Source of the DNA: Thunnus maccoyii
Taxonomy: Eukaryota > Chordata > Actinopteri > Scombriformes > Scombridae
Assembly (NCBI RefSeq): GCF_910596095.1
Contig: NC_056550.1
Location: 20,134,001 to 20,198,000 of the forward strand
Direction: 5' to 3'
DNA length: 64,000 nt
Part shown: piece after piece, positions 53,757 through 64,000 of the stretch
How positions within the stretch are numbered: the first letter of the stretch is position 1
Layout of the letters: each line of letters starts with the position of its first letter
Notes under the pieces: generated by a model
What the model saw: only the letters and a program-made list of their open reading frames with translations
What the model was told of the DNA's origin: nothing
The model's database searches: none
Position numbers and translations under genes: made by a program

Positions 53757-54425
53757 ACGTTCAGATGTTGCGTCTTTTGAGCTCACAGATTCAATATTTT
53801 CGATGGAAACGCACGACAAGCGCACTCAAGGCCGAAAGTGACGCCGTCGCAGGGCGCATTTGTTGCGACATGCCTGTTTTTTCAGTTATCCGTGGCGCAC
53901 CGAGATGGAAAAATCTCAACTTTTTCTAATGCAGCAAGCACACTGCAGGTCATGTGACAAAAAATAGTCAATCAGCTCCACAGGACTTGCTTCACTCTTT
54001 CCATCCAAAGATCAGTATTTTGTTCAGGATTGAAGGATGGGATGCACCCAGACATGGCAAGGTTTTTTTTTTTTTGTCTTCTCCACAGACAAATCGAACA
54101 GTAAAGCTACTGCGAGGGATTTATGGTGCTGGAAATCCATTTATCTTTGTTTTGACTTTTTTCTTTGTTAAGTTAGTTTAGTCAGTGAGGCTTACTGCTA
54201 ATTGGTACAAGTGTCCTCCATCTGTACCCTTCTGTTGCTCAACCCCTCCACGTCTTCCCTGGTCCTTCCCCAAGCCTCCGTGCACTTCCTAGTTCTTCTG
54301 TTAGTTTTGGTTGCTTAGTAACAGCAGGCGCGACAGTAGTGCAACCTCCCAAGCACCTTGGTTAAAAGGATGACAGCGACACGGCTGGCATTTACACACG
54401 TTTTTTAGACGCAACATCTGAATGT
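53757..54425. mobile_element. Non-autonomous DNA transposon upstream of axin1 coding exons
   Basis: Terminal inverted repeats: ACGTTCAGATGTTGCGTCTT at 53757 pairs with AGACGCAACATCTGAATGT ending at 54425, with one mismatch over the inner 19 bases. The 669-bp body has a 75-codon frame with no transposase features. Superfamily not decided; the element lies in the likely axin1 5' intron. Confidence 0.7.
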
Positions 54426-55408
54426 CCCCTTTTTAAGGCTGCTTAATTATCGAGTTCATACTGTAAACCCCCAGTGAATTCATCACCTCGATGATACAGT
54501 AATACTGATTTGGATGAAAGTAGAATAGCTGGGTGATGTGATGACATGCTTATGCATATAAATCAGTAGGATATTACCACGCACTACATTAACACCACAT
54601 CATATTCATACTACTGCCAAGTAGAAAGCTGTCTCCAGGGCCAGACAGCACTGTAGCCACGACTCTTGGCCTGGATTACCACAACACTGCCACATAACTC
54701 TGAACGTGACTCAGTGTTGAACAATTATAAACAATCACACCACATTAGAAGCCTAATGACCTCACTTTTCAATTACCATGCAGAATCTGTCCACAGATCA
54801 AGTGTGTGAAATTTTTTCAGCTTATTCTGTCAGTTTAAAACGTGCGATTTCATCACACTTTCCACAGTTTTTCGAGCGTATTGGTTTATTAATTTAAATG
54901 CGCAGAACGTGATCCATGTAAAGGTTAACCATGAACTGCTTTCTGGCTATGGAGTGTCACGGTAGCTTGTCTCTCATTTACAAATCCTCTGGATTTATGC
55001 GGAATTGGCATCAATTTTAATGTTCAGCTGGAAACCGGCCTCATGGTTTTTCATGAAAATCAAATAAAAATGCAAACAGTGCAGAATTTAAAAATAGGTA
55101 GTAGTCCTCTGCTAACCAAGCGTATGGCACATAATCATCTGACCATTTATCAACACAAGATCTGTTACTATGAATTCACTAGTAGTTGGTGTCAGTTGTT
55201 TGCTGCATAGATTTTTTTTGCCATTAATTAAAGAATGAGTGTTAAACTATGTTATATTAGGGCTCTGTAAAGGCCAGCAAAAGTCTACTTTTCAATGATT
55301 TGATGAAGCTGCGTCTCATTATATATTTTTCCTACTTGCAGGAGTTTTTTTGCAGTGGCGTAAATAGAGGTCTGGATCTAATAGTTGTGCAGTGTGGGCT
55401 CTGGGACT

Positions 55409-58400
55409 ATGAGCATAAGCAACAAAGGAGGCTACTTAGTGGACCTGGGAGGCAGCTTCACTGAGGATGCTCCCAGACCTCCAGTCCCTGGTGAAGAAGG
55501 TGAGCTGGTGTGCAGTGATGGACGTCAGTACAGCAACCTTGGCTTTTCCTCAAAGAATGAAAGCCTCAAATGTGAGGCATCCGTTGCTACACCCAGGAGA
55601 CCTGACTTGGACCTGGGTTATGAGCCGGAGGGCAGCGCTTCCCCGACACCACCTTACTTAAAGTGGGCAGAATCTCTACACTCCCTCCTGGATGACCAGG
55701 ATGGCATCCATCTGTTTAGGACGTTCCTCAAGCAGGAGGGCTGTGCAGACATGTTGGACTTTTGGTTTGCATGCAGCGGCTTCCGCAAACTTGAAGCTAA
55801 CGAGGGTAATGAGGAGAAGAAAGTAAAACTGGCAAAAGCTATCTATAAGAAATATATCCTGGACAACAATGGGATTGTTTCCAGACAGATCAAACCAGCC
55901 ACTAAGTCCTTCATCAAAGACTGCGTCATGAAGCTTCACATTGATCCTGCAATGTTTGACCAGGCTCAGACTGAGATACAGACTATGATGGAGGAGAACA
56001 CCTACCCTTTATTCCTTAAGTCTGACATTTATTTGGAACATACGCGTACAGGAGGAGAGAGTCCTAAGCTGTACAGCGATCAGAGCTCTGTTTCTGGGAC
56101 TGGAAAGGGACTGACGGGTTATTTGCCAACTTTAAATGAAGATGAGGAATGGAGATGTGACCAAGAGCCAGAGGAGCAGACCGAGTGTGACCCCACGCCG
56201 AGCAACCGGCTCACTCAGAAGCTGCTAATGGAGACGGCACCACAGCGAGTTGCCAGCAGCGCAAGATTCCAGGACAGTCACGAGTACAGGTAAATCCTCC
56301 CAGCAATCTAGAAAGCTTCACTTCAGCTCTTACTAACACAGCTTTTCTCTGCAAACTGCTGAATTAGAAATAAACCTGAAACCCCACACCAGCATGAACG
56401 CTGCCTGAAGTTTAGAAAAAAGAATCTGGGTGCTGCACAAGAGATGGCTCAGATAAGAGAAAGATTGTCTGTGAAGTGTTGCTAAGAACTTGCACCTATG
56501 GTGAGGAAGTGTCAGAGGCTGCAGAAGCTTCTTTACTTGTTAGAAAGTTGAAGCAGCATTCTTTGTTTCTTGTGTAGGTACTGTGGGAAACGCAGGTTTT
56601 CCCATTGGACAGGGGTTTGTGATGAAAGAGCTCAACATGATTTTTTTTTTTAAAGGAGGAGGTTTCTGAAGTCAGTTACTCTCAAAACTGTAATCTCTTT
56701 CTTGCTTTCCTTTTCTTCTTCATAATATTAAGTCTACATTTATGTGAAAAACAGTTTCTTTTTTTGTAAAGGTCATAAATATGTTTCACTATTAAATCTA
56801 GAGCATCTTTGAAGGCAGGAACATATTATATCCCATACACTTACACATTATAAACAAGACCAAAACAGTGTTTTAATTTAAATTATTCCTAAACTGATGT
56901 ACATTCAACCAGATACACAATTTTAGTCTCATGGCTCATCCTGTCAATAGTTGAAAGTTTGTGATTTCTTTGAAAGAATAAGCAACTTTTATTTTATTCT
57001 TTTACTTTTTTTTTTTTGCTGCAGTAAAACGGGTGACTGTGTTTTCCAGTGATGTTTGTGCAAAAGCAGCATTTAAAACAGTTGCCCGTGTGCTTTTGAA
57101 ATGCTTTTCATCTTCAGTGTGGGAGGTCAAAGTAGATTTAGCCAGATGTTGTTATAACCTCTGCAATGCAAAATCTGCTGATACCAGCTGACTGATGCTG
57201 AGAAACGTTAGCTTTTAGGCAGTTTTATGCCTGTAGGTGCATAATTAGTGCATTCATTTGTTTGTTTTTGATTCAGTTTATCTTCATCAGAATACTCAAC
57301 TGAATGACTCATGTATTTCCTGTGTTTTGACTCTTTCTTCTCCTGTGACTGAGTTGTCTGCAGTTTGCGTCTATGACTCTTGCAGATCCAGTTGTTCTTC
57401 TTTTTAATCGAATGTTGCTGCTCTGCATGATTTATACTTCTGCTGATTTTGACATGACAGAGTATTTTAAAGAGAAACATTGTTTGGTCCGAACATGCCC
57501 TTCTTTTTTTTCTCTCAGGAAAGAAAGATTTGAAAACAATTCAGTCTGATATTGACATTGCAACCGCCATGAACTGTATTTTGAATTCATACTAATACTT
57601 TGGTCTAAATATACACTTTTTCACCTGCATTCACTTCAATGAATCTCTTTGGGAATTGTTTTGATTGTACTCTTTAACTAAATGCAACAAACAGTAGTCT
57701 TACCCATCAGTCTAGCTACATATCATCACGCACATACAAAATTATTCAGTTTTTCTTCATTTGCACTTCAGTAAATGTGAAGTTGAAACTCAAACAGACG
57801 ATTAACCAGTTGAACAGACGTGCTAGTTTTAAAATGTTAAAGTAATTTTATCTCTATAGATTGTGTAGAGTATTATGTGATGTGTGTAAATTGATAACTT
57901 TCATACTGAGTAACACAATAATTCATCATGGTGTTGTCCTGATTTTATATTTCCATAATTTATAATTCTCTTAACAAGCTTTGGATGTGCAACTAGTACC
58001 ATATGATGAAAATGTAGATAGTTTTAAGGGACATAATAATAAGCAAAGAGCAAAAAAAACTGCACAGTTCTCAGCTATGAGTTCATGTTACAGTATGAAT
58101 GAAGCAAATTGTTTCTTTAAAAGAGCGTTCGTGGCAAATCTACCCTTGATTTTTATGCTGACCTTTGATAACAAAGGTTGCTGGTAAAGTTTTCCTTAAT
58201 GCCATGAATGCTCCACACATAATACAGTGGATATTATTTATAGCTTGAGTCCAGTAAATTAAGGCCCTGCAGTAGTGAGAGTTAGGTTGTATGATGGAAA
58301 ACAAGACTTTGTTGTATTGCTGATTTTACTGGATATCAGTTTGGACTGTTGTGTTGCATTTGAGTTATATGTCGGGCTTTGAATCTGTCTAGTATACAGC

Positions 58401-61400
58401 AGCTAGTAGGACGACAGAAAGAAGAGAGAGTGATGGTTTCTACAAGGCTTTTAGATATTAGAGGAAAGGATGTGCATGTTGTTGTCTTCTGGCATAAGGA
58501 ATTAAAATCATGTTAAAAAATTGAAACTGTTAGGTACATGCTGCTTACAGGAAAAGTGTTTTGCCAAACAGCAGTGTGACAATAAAAGATGAAAAGAAAC
58601 CATAAGTAATTGTTCATCACCACAGCTAAGCTTATTATATATAATAAGTCACATGTTCAACAAAGCATGGAGTAAGAAACATCCAGTAACAACATGTTAG
58701 GTCTCATCTATCAAAGGGTGAAAGAGAAAGTATGTTTATATGTTGCAGACATTATTTGGTTTATAATAATGTTGGCATTTAAAAAAAAGCATTTAGACAA
58801 TGTTATTGCCAGCCACTAGAGAAATGTTCCCATATATGACCTCTGCTGCTGCAGCAGCAGTGACATTAGGAGGGACAGGAATTCACATCAGCTGACAGAC
58901 AAACAATACCTTCCAAATAAAACCCCTTTCTGCAACTAAAACACTGAACACAGTGTAGCGCCAGGCAGTGGAGACAGAACAAATCCTGACTACAGTTTGA
59001 CTGGTTAAAATGTAAAGACTGAACTAGAATCAGACCTGCCTTTGACCTACTTTTGTATAGTTAAGTCTCATTGTATCTCATTATATTCTCCGGTGTTGAC
59101 ATGCAGCTTTTCTGGTTGATATCTGCAAGAAGCAAAAATGAAACAAGTTATAGTTTGTACAAATCATTTTTTTAAGAAACATGAAGTGATTTTGTTAGAA
59201 ATAGATATTTGCTTGAAATCTCCAGATATAAAATATAAGAGAAAAAGAGAAAAAGGCCTCAGTCATGTGCATGTGCAAATCTTGATAGTGTATATAAAAG
59301 CAACAAAAACACTCCTATATGTAATGAGTTGTAATTAGAGATGAGTGGAATGCTGTTTTTGAGTGTGTTTCCACATCATTATTTCAGCAATCAAGCATTT
59401 GGCTGGAATTACAGAAAGAAACGCTTCATTTTTAAATAGCCTTTTAGCATTACCCGTTGGGTTTTTTGTGAAACTAAATTTTACATCAGTTGTGTCTGAT
59501 CTCTTCAGAGACGGGGGGGGGGGGGGGGAACAAAAGACATTAAATAGTCTTTCAGATCACACTTTAAGAAATTGGGATGACTTGAAAGAGAATGACCTAT
59601 ACATTCATTAATGTTTGGTGAGAACTTTGAAATGTGAACGGCTCAGTTTTGTTCTCAGTCAAGTAAGACATGCACTTCAAAGGCGAGACTTCATAGCTTT
59701 TGTAATTTTAATGAAAGTTGTTGCTGCCTTTTTGAGTTGATCGTGCGAGTGCCCTAACAATCTGCATGCTACAGTAAAGTTGAGACGAGCAGCGATATGG
59801 ATGAAACAACAGTGTTATTGATCCATGTTTCTCTCAAATCAGCATGATCTTCTCTAAAGCCAGTGTTCTTTTTCAGTCTGTTCGTTTTTTTTAGAAAGGG
59901 GAAATAGATTTACTTTCTTTTTTAAATGGTATTTTTGGCCTTTTCGTATTTTTTAAACAGTTAACATGAGAGGAGACGGGTACGCTGTAGAATGACATGC
60001 AGAATAGGAGTCGGGATCACATTGAGGGCAACTGAGGACACCACAGCAAGTTTCTCTCAAATATGCAAGTCATGTTTGACAAACTGCAGCTATATCATAA
60101 GAAATGTGAAGTCTGTATAATGTAGGTTGAACAAATGACACCAAATCAGATGTGGACAACAAAATACAGAATGTGAGCATATTGAATGTGTTCAATATGT
60201 CCTAGAAGGATTATTTCACGGTTTCTCAGCCTTGGTGCGAGGCCTTGTACAGGGTTGCTTGATATGCAGACGTGATATTCACATTCTTGAATACTTTTTA
60301 AGTAATAATAAGCTGAATATTTGTAAGATAAATAATTTCCGTGTAGCCTGTTTGTGCTCTTAAAAGAAGAAAATGCATTATTCAAACTGATGCTTAATCA
60401 ATGAGTCATTTGACAGAGAATTAATTGACAGCTATTGTTGATAATGTATCAATTATATAAATATGGCTCTCCTGCCCACAAAGCAAATGTAGTTAGGCTC
60501 TCTTGTTAATGAGAAACAAATTTTGTGATATAATGCAAAATTAAAAGATATGTGAAACAGGAAACAACATGATGAAGTACCAGATCAGAAAAAAAATCCA
60601 GGATTGAAACATTTCTTAAATGAAGGTCCAGTGATTTTACATGACTACTGAAACTCCTCTGCCCCATTGTTATCATTTATTGGTGGTTATGAGAAATTAA
60701 TATTTCCAAAATGGCTGGGCAGCTGTGAGGTGGGGGGAGGTGGGAGGTTAGGGAATGTTGCAGGAATCATTTCATCCAGCTTGCATCAAATGACAGATTG
60801 AATTATATTAACATTTCCTTCTTTCCCTTGTCCTTCCCTTTGTTTCTCGTAATCAGAAATGTTGGCAAGTATAACCACAAACTCAAAGCTTATTTCCTGT
60901 AGACTGTGCTTTTTATTCGTCCCAACTCTTCACCAACCTGCTACATATTTCATTCCCATACAGTACGTGATACACATTATTGTTGTTTGCAATACCACGC
61001 ACACTTGCACTTTATGTGTCTTCTATATAATCTGTATTTTGCTTGTATTGTCTGTAAATAATATGTACATCGTCTGTTTATTGCTTGAGAGACACTGACA
61101 GCCGGAACCAAATTCCCTGTGTGTGTTAACGTACTTGGCGAATGAATCTGATTCTGATTCTAATTATTCACTGTTGTTGAATGAAGATGCAAATGAAAAT
61201 CAGTTGGTCACAAAGGTTTCGTTTTAAACTCGGGTGCTTCTGCATTCCGAACAGGGGGAAAGCATGGGATAAATGCTTCAGGGAATTCCAATTTGAATAA
61301 AGAGATGATGCCTTACATCTATAATTCATGTGTACGAAGCCCTGTAAGAAGTATGCTCAGCAAAGTCAATGACTGAGAATGTAAATGGTGTCAAATGAAG

Positions 61401-63260
61401 GCTCCCTGTCTTTCTGTGGACGCCCTTTTGAAGAATGTGCATCAGGATAAGACTGTCAGTAATACTCATATGTTTTACACTCTGGTATTGAATTTGCTGT
61501 GTTCAGAAAGGCTGGAACTGGAAGTAAACAACACATGCCCAAGAATATTGGTGGTTTTAAGACTCATCCATAGGAAGTTGCATGTTTTATTTCTGCTTCA
61601 TACATGGTACTGTAGTTTTCATGGCTTTTAAGTGTGTTGTATAGAATCCAATTCATTTGGAGCATCAATTTTCTCATCTAACCAAACCAGATGAGTAGGA
61701 ATGGAAGATATTTGCATATTATTTCTCAAGTTATGTAACAAAAACAATAGTCTTCTCATATATTGCTGAACCTTTGCATATCTTTAGTTAAATTCCCTGA
61801 CTTCAGCTGTCAACAGAGAAACCTTCAGCTTTTGGAAAGATTTTCTATTCATGTATCTAAACATTCATCATAAAATAACATGAACACATGCATGTTTATT
61901 GTCTGTTTTGGTAAGTAAATTCTGCAGCATTTGCTTCTTTTTCTCAGCATTTCCTGTATTTTTGTATTTTTCCAGGCATGCGCCGTGCCGGGAGCCCATC
62001 AACCCGTACTATGTTAACACCGGTTATGCTATGGCTCCTGCCACCAGTGCCAACGATAGCGAGCAGCAGAGTATGTCCAGCGACGCAGAGACACTTTCCC
62101 TTACCGACAGCAGTGTGTATGTATTCTCTCATCTCACATACATGTACATTTCATAATTTGCACTAAGTTGTCACACTAGGTCATAAAGGTAAAGGCTATG
62201 CCAGGCTGTCTTAAACACTAGAGTTCAATCATCCCAGTGCGAAGAAGTACTCCCAGTCGTTATTTAAAAGGAAGGCATATTATACGAGTTGGCAGTGCTG
62301 GAAGACAGAAATTAAGGTTTAATTGGCTTCAAAATTGCACTTCTTGCCCATTTACCCTGTGTTCGAACCTAACAACAAGAGCAGCAACTAAACTCCCATC
62401 TGCTCATTAGCCAAACCAGTAAAAACTATTGATCTCGAAATGCTAATTAGGAATCTTAAAAGCTCACTGGTAGCAGACATTAAACCATGTCTGATTCAAT
62501 GTACGCAAATGCAAAACCTACTGACCCTTTTTTGCAAACGTGACACAAGAACTGGTTTGAAATGTTTCCAAAATGATTCTTTATAGTGGCAGATCTTAAG
62601 GTGAACAAGTTGTCTTCTTTCACAGATAACTAGGTCCACAAGAATGAGACCAAAGGCAAGATTTTTTTTTTTTAACCATCTGGGATAACTTGTGAGCAGA
62701 CCCTCTTATTTGTGCAGACCAGGCATGTGTTGGTGAAAGAAGATTAGAAAAATAATGTTTTCTAGGTGCAGAGATGGCACCGGGGAATTATGCCAAAGAA
62801 ACTTCAAAGCTTGCACAACTGGACAAAAATGTGTTTGAAGCTGAATGGATTAGAGGCTGTTATCAGCTAATTGGTCCAGAGCTTCCAGCACAGGAGAGTG
62901 TAAAACCCAGCATGACCAATACCACATGGATTTACCGACTCATGGATGCATTAACATGTAACTGTAATCTGCCAGACCACTTGTGGTGCAGGACGGACAC
63001 AGTAAGCCTATGAGAATACCTGTCCTGCTGCAACGATGAATCAAGACTTACTACATGTTCGTCTTTTGGGCAAAAATGTAGTGAAAAGCTTTCAACTTCA
63101 AAGCTGCCTGTGTTGTTTATTCATGAGGATGTTTTATGAAAATGTCTTTGTTGTTAATTCCAGAGATGGAGTTCCACCTCACAGATACCACAAACAGCAT
63201 CGCCGGGAGATGCACGAAAGTGCCAAAGCAAATGGGCGAGTGCCACTACCTCATATTCCA
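55409..63260 (+). CDS. axin1: Axin-1, N-terminal three coding exons (runs off the window)
   Basis: Axin is the cytoplasmic scaffold of the beta-catenin destruction complex in Wnt signalling, binding APC, GSK3, CK1 and beta-catenin. Three exons lie here: 55409-56289, 61976-62116 and 63164-63260, with GT/AG junctions and matching phases, giving 373 residues of roughly 830-860; the rest lies beyond 64000. Residues 23-31 (RPPVPGEEG) and the [10 protein letters not shown] stretch match the tankyrase-binding motifs. About 85-210 is the APC-binding RGS domain ([20 protein letters not shown] ... YLEHTRTG). [17 protein letters not shown] follows, then [20 protein letters not shown] and [12 protein letters not shown] in exon 2, and [20 protein letters not shown] in exon 3. 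The start is the first in-frame ATG. Match to human AXIN1, including [17 protein letters not shown], is much closer than I would expect for axin2. Intron 1 (56290-61975) holds a LINE-like tail. Confidence 0.95.
60890..61165 (+). repeat. LINE-like 3' tail in axin1 intron 1
   Basis: CCAAATTCCCTGTGTGTGTTAACGTACTTGGC followed by a GAATCTGATTCTGATTCT repeat at 61116-61165 is the usual 3' end of a fish L2-type LINE. The upstream boundary is a guess. Confidence 0.5.
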
Positions 63261-64000
63261 GTGAGTTATTCATGGGTTATTTCCCTTCCCTCTCAGTTTC
63301 TGTCTCTGTACCTCTCTCTTTTTAACTGTCTGTCTCTGCCTTATTTTTCTGCGCTCCTACCATTGGAGATGTGCATATTTAAGCTCTGCTGTGTCGCAGG
63401 CCCTGTGATGGGGTATAAGAATAGCTGATGGTGAAAGAGAAGGCTGTCTAAATGCAGCTTGATGCTTTCCTAAGCTGTGTGTGCTGAAGCCTAGCAGACA
63501 TGAATCCTCCCCTGTGACAGCCTGATGCCTCCCTCTGCAGCTTAGGCTGTCTCTTGGTAGGAAAACCCTGGCCCTAATTAGGCCTCGGAGTAAAGAGTCA
63601 AATTAAAACTCCACATGTAGCGTCCTATTAGGATGCATGGAGCGACTGTATAGTAGAGCACAAATCCCCGAAGCACAACTATCACGTTTCCCTGCCCCAA
63701 CAAATTCATCATGACTTCACTTCATTGGCATTAAGAAAATTGACAGGGCTTGAAGGTAATTTTTTAAAAGGCACTTTGTTTTCTAACCTTTTTTTAAAAA
63801 AAAACTGGTTTCAAACCAGGAGTTGACATCATTGCAGTACAATAACTTGTGCTAGCAGGAGAGATAAGAGATGTCGCTAATGTCCTTATTAAGAAGTATA
63901 CTGCAATGAAGTATATAGCAATGATTAAGCATATATGTAGTCTTCATTCTTTTGAGTGGGAAAATGGAAATGCATCACTATATCATCACTATATAAGAAA
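63261..64000. other. axin1: Axin1 intron 3, partial
   Basis: Begins with donor GTGAGT directly after CCTCATATTCCA. No further axin1 exon is visible before the window ends; sequence is unremarkable. Confidence 0.7.

Noticed and set aside
54306-54323. GGTTGCTTAGTAACAG as an RFX X-box
   Set aside because: It fits poorly at the centre and lies inside a transposon; probably chance.

Overview
The window is teleost nuclear DNA, probably from a perciform-like ray-finned fish. The evidence is intron-split vertebrate genes with GT/AG junctions, orthologues of four human 16p13 genes (RMI2, ZC3H7A, PLA2G10, AXIN1), AC/AT microsatellites, and many short inverted-repeat DNA transposons of kinds common in fish. 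All gene identities come from reading translations against remembered family sequences; no search was run.

Layout: 1-3675 is a decayed DIRS-type tyrosine-recombinase retrotransposon (Gag-, RT-, RNase H- and recombinase-like remnants, ending in 56-bp inverted arms). 4840-4950 looks like the last coding exon of an unidentified plus-strand gene. rmi2 (plus, two exons, 6895-9335) and zc3h7a (minus, 22 coding exons, 11216-23077) point tail to tail, with a nested inverted repeat in the gap. 24.5-28.7 kb holds repeats and no gene I can support. pla2g10 (plus, four exons, 28718-32211) encodes a secreted phospholipase A2 with its catalytic His-Asp pair. 32.2-42 kb is gene-poor but holds an intact tRNA-Thr(CGT) on the minus strand beside a hAT-like MITE. 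42143-48286 supports a four-exon plus-strand gene of 192 codons that I do not recognise, with a near-consensus RFX X-box about 180 bp upstream of its ATG. axin1 (plus) starts coding at 55409 and leaves the window after its third coding exon at 63260.

The genes do not form one pathway. rmi2 acts in the BLM/TopoIIIalpha dissolvasome, zc3h7a is an RNA-binding post-transcriptional factor, pla2g10 is a secreted lipase and axin1 is the scaffold of the beta-catenin destruction complex. What ties them together is conserved linkage with human 16p13. The least explained items are the four-exon gene at 42-48 kb, the orphan terminal exon at 4.8 kb, and a 94-bp exact duplication flanking the last two exons of the unknown gene.
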